A stretch of DNA of 42,182 nucleotides from an uncultured Acetatifactor sp. (GCA_904501885.1 CAJGCP010000017.1:1-42182), one strand, 5' to 3'. Positions 1 through 9,400 are shown, counted from the stretch's first letter. Program-made: numbers and translations. Notes: generated by a model from the sequence alone, not told the origin.

Positions 1-34
1 AAAGGGAAATCAGATGGAAGGGAGCTATAAATAA
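1..34 (+). CDS. rpsC: 3' tail of probable ribosomal protein S3 (partial)
   Basis: Only the last codons lie in the window. The frame starting at base 2 reads a short basic and polar tail (K-G-N-Q-M-E-G-S-Y-K) and stops at 32-34, two bases before the L16 start. In bacterial S10 operons rpsC directly precedes rplP, and S3 often ends in a low-complexity Gly/Asn/Lys tail. The assignment is by position only. Another frame stops at 28-30 and cannot be excluded. Confidence 0.4.
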   Translation, partial: KGNQMEGSYK

Positions 35-36
35 TC

Positions 37-465
37 ATGTTAATGCCTAAGAGAGTTAAACGTCGTAAACAGTTCCGTGGCACCATGACCGGTAAGGCTA
101 TGAGAGGCAACACTCTCACCTTCGGTGAATATGGTTTGGTAGCTACAGAACCTTGCTGGATTAGATCTAACCAGATTGAAGCAGCGCGTATTGCGCTTAC
201 CCGTTATACAAAGCGTACAGGTAAAGTTTGGATTAAAATCTTCCCTGACAAGCCTGTAACCAGCAAACCTGCTGAAACCCGTATGGGTTCCGGTAAAGGT
301 ACTTTGGAGTACTGGGTAGCAGTTGTTAAGCCCGGCCGCGTGATGTTTGAGGTTGCCGGTGTTACTGAAGAACAGGCGAAAGAAGCACTGCGTCTTGCAA
401 TGCATAAGCTTCCTTGCAAGTGCAAAATCGTTTCTAAGGCAGATTTGGAAGGCGGTGTAGAATAA
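37..465 (+). CDS. rplP: Ribosomal protein L16
   Basis: L16 (uL16) binds 23S rRNA at the base of the central protuberance and helps position A-site tRNA during peptidyl transfer. The 142-residue product is full length and opens with the family signature MLMPKRVKRRK, followed by the conserved basic R-G-x-M-x-G-K-A and the K-P-G-R-x-M-F-E-V block. The start Met-Leu-Met is the usual one for the family. The TAA stop overlaps the rpmC ATG by one base (TAATG), which suggests translational coupling in the S10/spc operon. Confidence 0.98.
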   Translation: MLMPKRVKRRKQFRGTMTGKAMRGNTLTFGEYGLVATEPCWIRSNQIEAARIALTRYTKRTGKVWIKIFPDKPVTSKPAETRMGSGKGTLEYWVAVVKPGRVMFEVAGVTEEQAKEALRLAMHKLPCKCKIVSKADLEGGVE

Positions 466-662
466 TGAAATCTAATAAGTTTGTAGAAGAATTAAAGAAC
501 AAGTCCGTTGAAGAGTTGAATAAGGAGCTTGTTGCTGCAAAGAAAGAACTTTTCAATTTGAGATTCCAGAACGCAACCAATCAGCTGGATAATACGGCAA
601 GAATCAGAGAAGTAAGAAAGAACATTGCCCGTATTCAGACAGTTATCACTGAGAAGGCGTAA
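465..662 (+). CDS. rpmC: Ribosomal protein L29
   Basis: L29 (uL29) sits beside L23 at the peptide exit tunnel, where trigger factor and SRP dock. The 65-residue protein has the expected two-helix hairpin with the conserved L-x-x-E-L-F-N-L-R-F-Q block in the middle and the R-x-V-R-K-N-I-A-R-I-x-T end. The start codon shares its A with the rplP stop. Its ribosome binding site therefore lies inside the end of rplP. Confidence 0.98.
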   Translation: MKSNKFVEELKNKSVEELNKELVAAKKELFNLRFQNATNQLDNTARIREVRKNIARIQTVITEKA

Positions 663-692
663 TCGCATCTAAGCGAGGAAAGGAGATCAATC

Positions 693-947
693 GTGGAAAG
701 AAATTTGAGAAAAGTCCGTACTGGTAAAGTAACCAGTAACAAGATGGATAAGACAATAGTTGTAGCTATCGAAGAGCATGTAAAGCATCCCCTTTACAAC
801 AAGGTTGTGAAGAGAACTTACAAAATGAAGGCTCATGATGAGAACAACGAGTGCAACATCGGCGATACCGTTAAGGTAATGGAGACAAGACCTCTGTCCA
901 AGGATAAGAGATGGAGACTTGTAGAAATCGTAGAGAGAGCAAAATAA
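693..947 (+). CDS. rpsQ: Ribosomal protein S17
   Basis: S17 (uS17) is a primary 16S rRNA binder of the 5' domain and has an OB fold. The 84-residue product shows R-K-V-R-T-G-K-V-T-S-N-K-M-D-K-T, the H-P-L-Y-x-K-V-V-K-R-T strand and the conserved C-N-I-G-D-T-V-K-V end. The start is GTG at 693, chosen because the AAGGAGA at 680-686 is correctly spaced and the N-terminus fits the family. Confidence 0.98.
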   Translation: MERNLRKVRTGKVTSNKMDKTIVVAIEEHVKHPLYNKVVKRTYKMKAHDENNECNIGDTVKVMETRPLSKDKRWRLVEIVERAK

Positions 948-960
948 TAGGAGGAAGATC

Positions 961-1329
961 ATGATTCAGCAGGAAACAAGATTGAAAGTTGCTGATAATA
1001 CCGGTGCGAAAGAACTTCTTTGCATCCGTGTTATGGGCGGCTCTGTAAGAAGATATGCAGAGATTGGTGATGTGATTGTTGCTTCCGTTAAAGACGCAAC
1101 ACCTGGCGGCGTTGTTAAGAAGGGTGATGTTGTTAAGGCAGTCGTAGTTCGTACCGTAAAGGGCGCACGTCGTAAAGACGGTTCTTACATCAAGTTTGAC
1201 GAGAACGCAGCTGTTATCATCAAGGATGACAAGACACCCAGAGGAACCCGTATTTTTGGGCCCGTAGCAAGAGAACTTCGTGAGAAACAGTTCATGAAGA
1301 TCGTATCTCTCGCTCCGGAAGTATTATAA
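961..1329 (+). CDS. rplN: Ribosomal protein L14
   Basis: L14 (uL14) lies at the subunit interface near bridge B8 and is the docking site of the silencing factor RsfS. All 122 residues match the family: M-I-Q-x-E-T-R-L-K-V-A-D-N-T-G-A-K at the N-terminus, the G-G-S-x-R-R-Y-A block, and the C-terminal T-R-I-F-G-P-V-A-R-E-L-R. An AGGAGG-type site lies just upstream (950-955). Confidence 0.98.
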   Translation: MIQQETRLKVADNTGAKELLCIRVMGGSVRRYAEIGDVIVASVKDATPGGVVKKGDVVKAVVVRTVKGARRKDGSYIKFDENAAVIIKDDKTPRGTRIFGPVARELREKQFMKIVSLAPEVL

Positions 1330-1340
1330 GGAGGTGCCAT

Positions 1341-1652
1341 ATGTCTACAATGAAGATTAAGAAAGGCGATACCGTTAAGGTAATCGCAGGTAAAGACCGT
1401 GATACACAGGGAAAGGTACTTTCCGTAGATGTTAAGAATGGTAAAGTATTGGTAGAAGGCGTAAACATGATTACAAAGCATGCAAAGCCCTCTCAGGCAA
1501 ACCCCAATGGCGGTATCGTTCAGAAAGAAGCTCCTATTGATATTTCAAATGTCATGCTTGTCTTCAAGGGTAAGGCAACCAGAGTTGGCTTTAAGATGGA
1601 CGGAGACAAGAAGGTCCGTTTTGCAAAGGCAACCGGCGAAGTGATTGACTAA
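1341..1652 (+). CDS. rplX: Ribosomal protein L24
   Basis: L24 (uL24) is an assembly initiator of the 50S subunit. The 103-residue protein begins with a KOW motif (K-K-G-D-T-V-K-V-I-A-G-K-D-R-D-x-x-G-K-V) and then the conserved V-E-G-V-N-x-x-x-K-H block that contacts 23S rRNA. A consensus AAGGAGGT at 1330-1337 precedes the ATG. Confidence 0.98.
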   Translation: MSTMKIKKGDTVKVIAGKDRDTQGKVLSVDVKNGKVLVEGVNMITKHAKPSQANPNGGIVQKEAPIDISNVMLVFKGKATRVGFKMDGDKKVRFAKATGEVID

Positions 1653-1675
1653 TCAGTAGGAAGGAGGAACAAAAA

Positions 1676-2218
1676 GTGGCTAGATTAAAAGATTTCTACT
1701 ATGACGAAGTCGTAGAAGCAATGACTAAGAAGTTTGGTTACAAGAACGTTATGGAAGTACCCAAACTGGATAAAATCGTCATCAACATGGGTGTTGGTGA
1801 AGCAAAAGAGAACGCTAAGGTTCTTGAGAACGCTGTAGCTGATATGGAGAAGATTACCGGTCAGAAGGCAGTGCTCACAAAGGCAAAGGGTTCCGTTGCA
1901 AACTTTAAGATTCGTGAAGGTATGGCTATCGGATGTAAGACCACCCTTCGTGGCGAGAAGATGTATGAGTTCCTTGATCGTTTAGTGAACCTGGCATTAC
2001 CTCGTGTACGTGACTTCAGAGGTGTTAATCCTAACGCTTTCGATGGTAGAGGAAACTACGCTCTTGGTATCAAAGAGCAGTTCATCTTCCCTGAGATCGA
2101 ATATGATAAGATTGACAAGACAAGAGGTATGGACGTAATTTTCGTAACTACCGCAAAGACCGACGAAGAGGCACGCGAGTTGTTGAGACTGTTCAACATG
2201 CCTTTCGCAAAACAATAA
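1676..2218 (+). CDS. rplE: Ribosomal protein L5
   Basis: L5 (uL5) binds 5S rRNA and touches P-site tRNA and the B1b bridge. The product has 180 residues, typical for the family, with I-V-I-N-M-G-V-G-E-A near the N-terminus, the G-x-A-I-G-C-K-T-T-L-R-G motif and the L-P-R-V-R-D-F-R-G segment. The start is GTG at 1676, supported by the AAGGAGGA site at 1661-1668. Confidence 0.98.
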   Translation: MARLKDFYYDEVVEAMTKKFGYKNVMEVPKLDKIVINMGVGEAKENAKVLENAVADMEKITGQKAVLTKAKGSVANFKIREGMAIGCKTTLRGEKMYEFLDRLVNLALPRVRDFRGVNPNAFDGRGNYALGIKEQFIFPEIEYDKIDKTRGMDVIFVTTAKTDEEARELLRLFNMPFAKQ

Positions 2219-2233
2219 GGAGGTTAAATTCTC

Positions 2234-2419
2234 ATGGCTAAGACATCAATGAAGATTAAACAGCAGCGCAAGCCTAAATTCTCTACTCAGGCTTATACCC
2301 GTTGCAAGATTTGTGGTCGTCCCCACGCTTACTTAAGAAAATACGGCATTTGCAGAATTTGCTTCCGCGAATTGGCGTATAAGGGTGAAATCCCCGGCGT
2401 TAAGAAAGCAAGTTGGTAG
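2234..2419 (+). CDS. rpsN: Ribosomal protein S14, zinc-binding type
   Basis: S14 (uS14) is in the 30S head near the decoding region. This is the short 61-residue zinc form, with four ligands at Cys24, Cys27, Cys40 and Cys43 (C-K-I-C ... C-R-I-C) and the usual G-V-K-K-A-S-W terminus. Organisms under zinc limitation often keep a second zinc-free copy; none is visible here. An AAGGAGGT site at 2217-2224 precedes the ATG. Confidence 0.98.
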   Translation: MAKTSMKIKQQRKPKFSTQAYTRCKICGRPHAYLRKYGICRICFRELAYKGEIPGVKKASW

Positions 2420-2436
2420 GAAGGAGGAAGAAAACA

Positions 2437-2838
2437 ATGACAATGAGTGATCCTATTGCAGATATGCTTACAAGAATCCGTAATGCAAACACTGCTAAGC
2501 ATGATACTGTAGATGTACCCGCTTCCAAGATGAAGCTGGCAATTGCACAGATTCTTTTCGAAGAAGGATATATCCAGAAGTATGACGTAATCGAAGACGG
2601 TAACTTTAAGACCATTCACATCACCTTGAAGTATGGTGCAGACAAGAATGAGAAGATTATCTCCGGTATTAAGAGAATCTCCAAGCCCGGTCTTCGTGTA
2701 TATGCAGGCAAGGAAGAACTGCCCAGAGTACTTGGCGGTTTGGGCATTGCTATCATCTCCACCAACCAGGGTGTTATCACCGATAAGAAGGCTCGTGAGC
2801 TGGCTGTAGGTGGAGAAGTTTTGGCCTTCGTTTGGTAA
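2437..2838 (+). CDS. rpsH: Ribosomal protein S8
   Basis: S8 (uS8) is a primary binder of the 16S central domain, and in Escherichia coli it represses the spc operon. The 133-residue product shows S-D-P-I-A-D-M-L-T-R-I-R-N-A and the C-terminal I-S-T-x-x-G-V-x-T-D-x-x-A-R family blocks. The frame is open further upstream, overlapping rpsN, but the ATG at 2437 lies nine bases after AAGGAGG (2421-2427) and gives the normal N-terminus, so it is preferred. Confidence 0.97.
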   Translation: MTMSDPIADMLTRIRNANTAKHDTVDVPASKMKLAIAQILFEEGYIQKYDVIEDGNFKTIHITLKYGADKNEKIISGIKRISKPGLRVYAGKEELPRVLGGLGIAIISTNQGVITDKKARELAVGGEVLAFVW

Positions 2839-2908
2839 TCCCAACGAACGCACAAAACAAGCGCGAAAGTAACTATTGATTTTCAAAAACAATATAGGAG
2901 GTACGGGC

Positions 2909-3451
2909 ATGTCACGTATAGGTAGAATGCCAATCGCAGTTCCCGCAGGTGTTACTGTGGATATTGCAGAAAATAACAAAGTGACCGTAAAAGGTCCTAA
3001 GGGTACTCTTGAGAGAGTATTACCCGCAGAAATGGATATTAAGTTGGAAGAGGGACAGGTAGTTGTAACCAGACCTAACGATTTGAAGAAAATGAAATCT
3101 CTTCATGGTTTGACCAGAACTCTTATCAACAACATGGTAGTAGGTGTAACAGCCGGCTACGAGAAGAAACTTGAAGTAAATGGTGTTGGTTACAGAGTAG
3201 CAAAGGCCGGCAAGAAGTTGACCTTGAACCTTGGTTTCTCTCATCCCGTAGAGATGGAAGATCCTGAAGGTGTTGAGGCAGTGGTTGAAGGCCAGAACAT
3301 CATTATCGTTAAGGGTATCGACAAAGAAAAGGTTGGCCAGTACGCGGCTGAGATCAGAGACAAGAGAAGACCTGAACCTTACAAGGGCAAGGGTATCAAG
3401 TATGCTGATGAAACTATCAGACGCAAAGTTGGTAAGACCGGTAAGAAGTAA
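2909..3451 (+). CDS. rplF: Ribosomal protein L6
   Basis: L6 (uL6) sits near the sarcin-ricin loop and factor-binding site and has an internally duplicated fold. The 180-residue protein begins M-S-R-I-G-R-M-P-I and ends with the signature Y-A-A-E-I-R-D-K-R-R-P-E-P-Y-K-G-K-G-I-K-Y. The ATG at 2909 is chosen because AGGAGG at 2896-2901 is seven bases away. An in-frame ATG at 2876 would add eleven non-family residues. Confidence 0.97.
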   Translation: MSRIGRMPIAVPAGVTVDIAENNKVTVKGPKGTLERVLPAEMDIKLEEGQVVVTRPNDLKKMKSLHGLTRTLINNMVVGVTAGYEKKLEVNGVGYRVAKAGKKLTLNLGFSHPVEMEDPEGVEAVVEGQNIIIVKGIDKEKVGQYAAEIRDKRRPEPYKGKGIKYADETIRRKVGKTGKK

Positions 3452-3471
3452 AAGATAAGGAGAGTATGAAG

Positions 3472-3840
3472 ATGGTTAACAAGGAATCAAGAAAAGAAGT
3501 ACGTGCTAAGAAGCACTTAAGAATTCGTAACCGCTTCAGTGGTACTGCAGCAAGACCTCGTCTGGCAGTATTCAGAAGCAATAATCATATGTATGCTCAA
3601 ATTATCGACGATACAGTTGGGAATACATTAGTATCCGCTTCCACTCTTGAGAAAGAGATTAAGGCAGAGTTGGAAAAAACCAATAACGTTGATGCAGCAG
3701 CATATCTTGGAACTGTAATTGCTAAGAGAGCACTTGAGAAGGGTATTAACACCGTTGTATTTGACAGAGGCGGTTTCATTTACCAGGGTAAAGTAGCAGC
3801 ATTAGCCGAAGCAGCCAGAGAAGCTGGCTTGGAATTCTAG
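3472..3840 (+). CDS. rplR: Ribosomal protein L18
   Basis: L18 (uL18) binds 5S rRNA with L5. The 122-residue product has the basic N-terminus (H-L-R-I-R-N-R-F-S-G-T), R-P-R-L-A-V-F-R-S-N-x-H-M-Y-A-Q-I-I-D-D and the C-terminal D-R-G-G-F-x-Y-x-G-K-V-A-A-L-A-E-A-A-R. The ATG at 3472 is nine bases from AAGGAG (3457-3462). The in-frame ATG at 3466 is only three bases away and is less likely. Confidence 0.96.
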   Translation: MVNKESRKEVRAKKHLRIRNRFSGTAARPRLAVFRSNNHMYAQIIDDTVGNTLVSASTLEKEIKAELEKTNNVDAAAYLGTVIAKRALEKGINTVVFDRGGFIYQGKVAALAEAAREAGLEF

Positions 3841-3860
3841 GAAAGGAAGAGGAATACACC

Positions 3861-4370
3861 ATGAAACATACAATCATAGATGCAAGCCAGTTTGAGTTGA
3901 CCGATAAGGTTGTTACTATCAAGCGAGTTACCAAGACTGTAAAGGGTGGTCGTACCATGCGTTTCACCGCTTTGGTAGTAGTTGGTGACGGCAACGGTCA
4001 TGTTGGTGCAGGACTTGGAAAGGCTGTAGAAATTCCTGAAGCAATCCGTAAGGGTAAAGAGGATGCTATGAAGCACCTGGTAGAAATCCCTATGGATGAG
4101 AACAATTCCATCACCCATGATTTCATCGGAAAGTTCGGTTCTGCAAGCGTATTGCTGAAGAAGGCTCCCGAAGGTACCGGTATCATCGCAGGCGGTCCTG
4201 CCCGTGTGGTTTGTGAGCTTGCAGGTATCAAGAACATTCGTACAAAGTCACTTGGCTCTAACAACAAGCAGAACGTTGTTCTTGCAACCATCACCGGATT
4301 AAGCCAGTTGAAGGCTCCCGAAGAAGTGGCAAAGAGCCGTGGCAAATCCGTTGAGGAGATTTTGGCGTAA
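3861..4370 (+). CDS. rpsE: Ribosomal protein S5
   Basis: S5 (uS5) contributes to mRNA entry, helicase activity and decoding accuracy together with S4. The 169-residue protein contains the N-terminal double-stranded RNA-binding segment (V-V-x-I-K-R-V-T-K-T-V-K-G-G-R), G-N-G-x-V-G-x-G-L-G-K-A and the C-terminal G-G-P-A-R-x-V-x-E-L-A-G-I block. A GGAAGAGGA region precedes the ATG. Confidence 0.98.
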   Translation: MKHTIIDASQFELTDKVVTIKRVTKTVKGGRTMRFTALVVVGDGNGHVGAGLGKAVEIPEAIRKGKEDAMKHLVEIPMDENNSITHDFIGKFGSASVLLKKAPEGTGIIAGGPARVVCELAGIKNIRTKSLGSNNKQNVVLATITGLSQLKAPEEVAKSRGKSVEEILA

Positions 4371-4391
4371 TAGTCTGAAAGGAGAACAACA

Positions 4392-4577
4392 ATGGCAGAT
4401 AAGAAATTAAAAATCACTTTGGTAAAGTCCACCATCGGTGCTGTACCGAAGAATAAAGCAATCGTTGAATCTATGGGACTTCGCAAGATTGGAAAGACCA
4501 TAGTACTTCCTGACAATGATGCAACAAGAGGACAGATTCGTCAGGTTGCACATTTATTGAAAGTTGAAGAAGCATAA
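4392..4577 (+). CDS. rpmD: Ribosomal protein L30
   Basis: L30 (uL30) is a small 50S protein. The 61-residue product has K-I-T-L-V-K-S-x-I-G at the N-terminus and the conserved L-G/R-L-R-K-I-G-x-T-x-x-x-x-D/N-x-x-x-x-R-G-Q-I family pattern. It lies in its standard position between rpsE and rplO and is preceded by AAAGGAGA. Confidence 0.97.
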   Translation: MADKKLKITLVKSTIGAVPKNKAIVESMGLRKIGKTIVLPDNDATRGQIRQVAHLLKVEEA

Positions 4578-4597
4578 GTAAGAAGGAGGTGTTAGAA

Positions 4598-5038
4598 ATG
4601 GAATTATCCAATTTAAGACCCGCAGAAGGTTCTAAGCATAGCGATAATTTTAGAAGAGGCCGTGGACATGGTTCAGGAAACGGCAAGACGGCAGGTAAAG
4701 GCCATAAGGGTCAGAAGGCTCGTTCCGGAGCACCCAGAATCGGCTTCGAAGGTGGACAGATGCCTTTGTACAGACGTATTCCTAAGAGAGGCTTTACCAA
4801 TAGAAATACAAAGACAATCGTTGCAATTAATTTGAGCGCTCTTGAGCGTTTTGAGGATGGTGCAACTGTTGATGTAAATGCTTTGATTGAAGCAGGCGTT
4901 GTAAAGAACCCCAGAGATGGCGTTAAGATCCTCGGAAATGGAGAACTTACCAAAAAACTCAATGTAAAGGTAGACGCAGTAAGCGAATCTGCAAAAGAGA
5001 AGATTGAGGCACTTGGTGGAACTGTTGAGGTGATGTAA
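4598..5038 (+). CDS. rplO: Ribosomal protein L15
   Basis: L15 (uL15) is a late-assembly 50S protein with an extended Gly-rich N-terminus. The 146-residue protein shows L-R-P-A-E-G-S, then R-G-R-G-x-G-S-G-x-G-K-T-A-G-K-G-x-K-G-Q-K-A-R-S-G, and F-E-G-G-Q-M-P-L-Y-R-R-I-P-K-R-G-F. An AAGGAGGTG site leads the ATG. A GTG three codons upstream is part of that site and is not used. The stop overlaps the secY ATG by one base. Confidence 0.97.
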   Translation: MELSNLRPAEGSKHSDNFRRGRGHGSGNGKTAGKGHKGQKARSGAPRIGFEGGQMPLYRRIPKRGFTNRNTKTIVAINLSALERFEDGATVDVNALIEAGVVKNPRDGVKILGNGELTKKLNVKVDAVSESAKEKIEALGGTVEVM

Positions 5039-6351
5039 TGCTTACAACACTGAAAAACGCGTTCAAAATCAAAGATTTAAGAGACAAACTTTTATTTACC
5101 TTTATTATGCTGGTAGTGATTCGTTTCGGATCACAGTTGCCGGTACCCGGTGTAAACACAGAGCTGTTCCGCAGTTGGTTTGAAAGCCAGGCTGCGGGAG
5201 CATTCAGCTTCTTTGATGCAATTACCGGTGGTTCCTTCATGAGTATGTCCATTCTGGCTTTGAACATCAGCCCCTACATTACATCATCCATTGTAATGCA
5301 GTTGTTGACAATCGCAATTCCCAAACTTGAGGAAATGCAGCGTGATGGCGAAGATGGACGTAAGAAGATCGCATCCATGACCAGATACGTGACCGTGATT
5401 CTGGCTCTGATGCAGTCCACCGCAATGGCAATCGGTTTTGGTAGAGCCGGCTATTTGGTAAATTATAATGTAATGAGTGTACTTACTGTTGTGGCTACAT
5501 TGACCGCAGGTAGTGCATTCCTGATGTGGATCGGTGAGCAGATTACCGAGAAGGGTATCGGAAATGGTATCTCCATCGTGTTGGTAATCAACATTCTCTC
5601 CAGCATCCCTAACGATTTCAGAAACTTGTTCGAGCAGTTCGTAAATGGCAAGGCACCTGCTACCGCAGTTCTTAACGCAGCGATTATTATCGCAGTGGTA
5701 ATTGCAATGGTAGTGCTGGTTATCTTCTTGAACGATGCGGTTCGCAAGATTCCTGTACAGTATGCAAGCAAGAATCAGGGTAGAAGAATGGTTGGCGGAC
5801 AAGGTTCCAACATTCCCTTGAGAGTAAACACCTCCGGTGTTATCCCTGTGATCTTCGCATCCTCTATTTTGCAGTTCCCCTTGATTATCTCTTCTTTCCT
5901 GGGATATGGCGGAGCAGGCAAATGGGGTGAAGTGATGAAGTACCTGAATTCCACCTATTGGTTGAATCCCAGCCAGTGGAAGTATTCCATCGGTTTGTTG
6001 GTATACGTGGTACTGATTGTATTCTTTGCATATTTCTACACATCTGTTACCTTCAATCCTTTGATGGTTGCAGATAATATGAAGAAGCAGGGTGGCTTCA
6101 TTCCCGGTATCAGACCCGGTAAGCCCACCAGCGATTATTTGAACAGTGTATTGAATTACATCGTATTCATCGGTGCAATTGGCCTGACTATTATCGCTGT
6201 ACTGCCTTACTTCTTTAGCGGTGTATTTGGCGCACAGGTATCCTTCGGTGGTACCAGCCTTATCATCATCGTGAGCGTAGTTCTGGAGACCTTGAAGCAG
6301 GCAGAATCCATGATGCTTGTTCGTAACTACAAGGGATTCTTGGAGAACTAA
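5038..6351 (+). CDS. secY: Preprotein translocase subunit SecY
   Basis: SecY is the channel of the Sec translocon and moves unfolded proteins across or into the cytoplasmic membrane with SecE, SecG and SecA. The 437-residue protein has the expected ten hydrophobic segments, the R-F-G-S-x-L-P-V-P-G-V loop after helix 1, the plug-region F-S-F-F-D-A-I-T-G-G, the N-P-x-x-x-A-D-N-M-K-K-Q-G-G-F-I-P-G-I-R-P-G-K-x-T loop and the standard C-terminal L-K-Q-x-x-S-x-x-L-x-R-N-Y-x-G-F-L. Translation is coupled to rplO (TAATG). It is the last gene of this operon here: a terminator follows directly, and adk and map are absent. Confidence 0.98.
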   Translation: MLTTLKNAFKIKDLRDKLLFTFIMLVVIRFGSQLPVPGVNTELFRSWFESQAAGAFSFFDAITGGSFMSMSILALNISPYITSSIVMQLLTIAIPKLEEMQRDGEDGRKKIASMTRYVTVILALMQSTAMAIGFGRAGYLVNYNVMSVLTVVATLTAGSAFLMWIGEQITEKGIGNGISIVLVINILSSIPNDFRNLFEQFVNGKAPATAVLNAAIIIAVVIAMVVLVIFLNDAVRKIPVQYASKNQGRRMVGGQGSNIPLRVNTSGVIPVIFASSILQFPLIISSFLGYGGAGKWGEVMKYLNSTYWLNPSQWKYSIGLLVYVVLIVFFAYFYTSVTFNPLMVADNMKKQGGFIPGIRPGKPTSDYLNSVLNYIVFIGAIGLTIIAVLPYFFSGVFGAQVSFGGTSLIIIVSVVLETLKQAESMMLVRNYKGFLEN

Positions 6352-6366
6352 GAAATTAAAACTAAG

Positions 6367-6400
6367 ACAGATAGGACATAAAAGTCCTATCTGTTTTTTT
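6367..6400 (+). terminator. Rho-independent terminator of the spc operon
   Basis: An 11-bp perfect stem (ACAGATAGGAC at 6367-6377, GTCCTATCTGT at 6384-6394) with a six-base loop is followed by a run of seven T. It starts 15 bases after the secY stop, so it ends the ribosomal protein transcript. Confidence 0.95.
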
Positions 6401-6419
6401 ATTGTATAGGTAGAAAATA

Positions 6420-6448
6420 TTGACGAAATATGCTATCGTTAATATAAG
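6420..6448 (+). promoter_or_regulatory. Sigma-A type promoter for addBA
   Basis: TTGACG at 6420-6425, a 17-base spacer, then TATAAG at 6443-6448. Each hexamer differs from consensus in one position. It lies between the spc terminator and addB. Confidence 0.8.
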
Positions 6449-6496
6449 TGAAAACGAAACTTCTTACATATGCAAAATACCTACAAAGGAAAGAGT

Positions 6497-9400
6497 ATGA
6501 GCCTACAATTTTACTTTGGCCCCTCGGGGGCTGGAAAAAGCAGAAAACTGCATGAAGAAATCATCCGCAGAGGTCAGGAAAGTCCCAAGACAAATTTTCT
6601 TGTGATTGTACCTGATCAGTTTACCATGCAGACCCAAAAGGATTTGGTGCTTCTAAGTGACCGTGGCGGTATTATGAATATCGATGTGCTCAGCTTCAGC
6701 AGATTGACCCATCGTATTTTGGAAGAGGTGGGCGGATTAGAGATTCCTGTGTTGGACGACACCGGCAAGAGCTTGGTGCTGCAGAAGGTAGCGGCAGGGA
6801 TGAAGGAAGAACTGCCACTTTTTGGGGCACTATTACACAGGCAGGGATATATTCACGAGGTGAAGAGTGCTATATCTGAGTTTATGCAGTACGGATTGTC
6901 CCCGGAAGATGTGGAGGAATTGCAACAGTTTTCCGCTAATCGACGTGGACTATCTGCTAAATTAAACGATTTAAAAACGCTCTACAAAGGGTTCTTATCT
7001 TATATTCAAGGCAATTTTATCACCACCGAGGAGCGTCTGGATGTGCTTAGACGCTCTATGCACAAATCCAAAATTTTGCCTGGCTCTGTGGTGGTATTTG
7101 ACGGATTTACAGGTTTTACGCCCATACAGATGAGAGTCATAGAAGAAATGATGGTGCTGTGCGGTGAGATCATCGTATCGGTTACTATGGGAGCGGAGGA
7201 ATCTCCGTACAAAATGGACGGGGAACAAAGTCTGTTCCATATGAGCAAGAAACTGGTGATGGATTTGCGTAAAAAAGCAGAAGACTTGGGCGTGGAGATA
7301 AGGAAAGATGTATTTGTGGCACCTTCCGCCCAGACCCGTTTTGGACAGGCCCCGGCCCTTGAATTTTTAGAGGAAAATTTGTTCCGTTATCCCGCCAAGA
7401 AATATGAAACGCAGGACGGAGTGCCCGGGAAGCAGGACGAAATTCGTCTGTTCGAGACCACCACCCCCAAGGAAGAGATGCGTCAGGTGGGGCTCGAAAT
7501 TTGTCGCTTGGTGCGGGAAGAGGGACTGCAATATCGTGATATCGCTGTGATTACCTCCAATATGGAATCCTACGCACCTTACGCAGAGTCGGAATTTGCA
7601 CAGATGGAGATTCCATGCTACATCGACTGCACCAAGGGAATTGGGTTAAATCCCATGATAGAGTATATCAAAAGTGCATTGGAACTTTTCGCCAAGGATT
7701 TTTCCTATGAAGCGGTGTTCCACTACTTGCGCAGTGGTTTGGCGGATATGACGATGGAAGAGGTAGATGTCTTCGAGAATTACATTCTGCAGACGGGCAT
7801 CAGGGGATACCGCAGTTACAGTAGACTATTTACCCACAAAACACCGCAGATGGGTCAGGAGGAGGCTCTGCTGGCAATGCTCAATGAATTGCGGGAGCGC
7901 ATGATGAAGCAGGTAGGGGTGCTGTGGAGAAAGGCGAAAGAAGCCACCATAGCGGAGTATGTCAATGCACTCTATGATTTCTTGGTACACAATGAAGTGC
8001 AGAAGAAACTGCAGACCTATGAAAGGAAATTCGAAGCAGAGGGAAACTTCTCCTTGGCCAAAGAATACAGTCAGATATATCGCTTGGTGATGGAGTTGTT
8101 GGACCAGATTTATGCGCTGCTTGGCGATGAAACTATCTCCCTTCGAGAGTTTATCGATATTTTGGAGGCTGGCATTCAGGAAATGCAAGTAGGCACCATT
8201 CCTCAGAATGTGGATCGTGTTCTGGTGGGAGACATGGAAAGAAGCCGTCTGAAGCAGGTGAAGGTGTTATTTTTCATGGGTGTAAACGACGGAAATATTC
8301 CCAGAAATGCCTCCAAGGGTGGCATTATTTCTGATATGGACAGAATGTTCTTGAAAGATTCCGGTAAGGAATTGGCACCCGGTCCTAGAGAACAGATGTA
8401 TATTCAGAGATTCTATCTCTATTTGAATTTGACCAAACCTTCCCACAGATTATATTTGAGTTACTCCAGATTGGACAATGCAGGTGCCTCCCTGCGCCCG
8501 GCCTATCTGGTGGATACGATGAAGAAAATGTTCCCCGATTTGACAGAGGACTACCCTGAGAAAAGACCTGACAGCGAGCAGATTGTGACGGCGAAAGAGG
8601 GGCTAGTCTATCTGGCAAGAGGATTGCGGGAATATGTGGATGATTCTATGCGGGAAGAACAGCTGCCGGAATTCTTTTCCATTTATTATGCCTACGGTGC
8701 AGAAGAGCTGTTGGAGAAGAGAAGTCATCTTACCGAGGCGGCGTTCAAACGGTATCAGGAGAGTGGATTATCATACCAGGTTGCAAAAATGCTATATGGT
8801 ATGAAGTTATATAACAGTGTGAGCAGGCTGGAAACCTATGCGGCTTGTGCATACAGACAATTCTTGCAGTATGGTCTATCACTGAGGGAACGGCAGGAAC
8901 TTTCTTTGGAAGCTGTGGATTTGGGAAATGTGTTCCATGAGGTGTTGGAGAAATTTTCTCATAACCTGACGGCACACGGATATACCTGGTTTGATTTTCC
9001 TCAAGAATATGCTGAAAAAGCGGTTACGGAAGAATTGGAGAAGTGTGCGGCCACTTACGGGGATATTGTGCTCTACCAAAATGCCCGAAACGAATACGCT
9101 ATTACCAGAATGGGCCGCATCCTAAAAAGAACAGTAAAAACTTTGCAGGAACAGTTGAAGAAGGGCACTTTTGTGCCGGAACACTACGAACTGGGTTTCC
9201 AGCAAGTGCGGGATTTAGACAGCGTGAATGTGGCTTTGTCTGAAGAGGAAAGACTACACTTGGTAGGTAAAATTGACCGGGTGGATGTCTGTGAAGAAGA
9301 GGATAAGGTATATGTCAAGATTATAGATTACAAATCCGGAGATAGGGATTTTGATGTGGTGGCTCTATACCATGGTTTGCAGTTGCAGCTGGTGGTCTAT

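Noticed and set aside
2329..2979. 216-codon open frame on the minus strand opposite rpsN-rpsH-rplF
   Set aside because: It is a shadow of highly biased ribosomal protein codons. It has no ribosome binding site or recognisable family and would overlap three essential genes.
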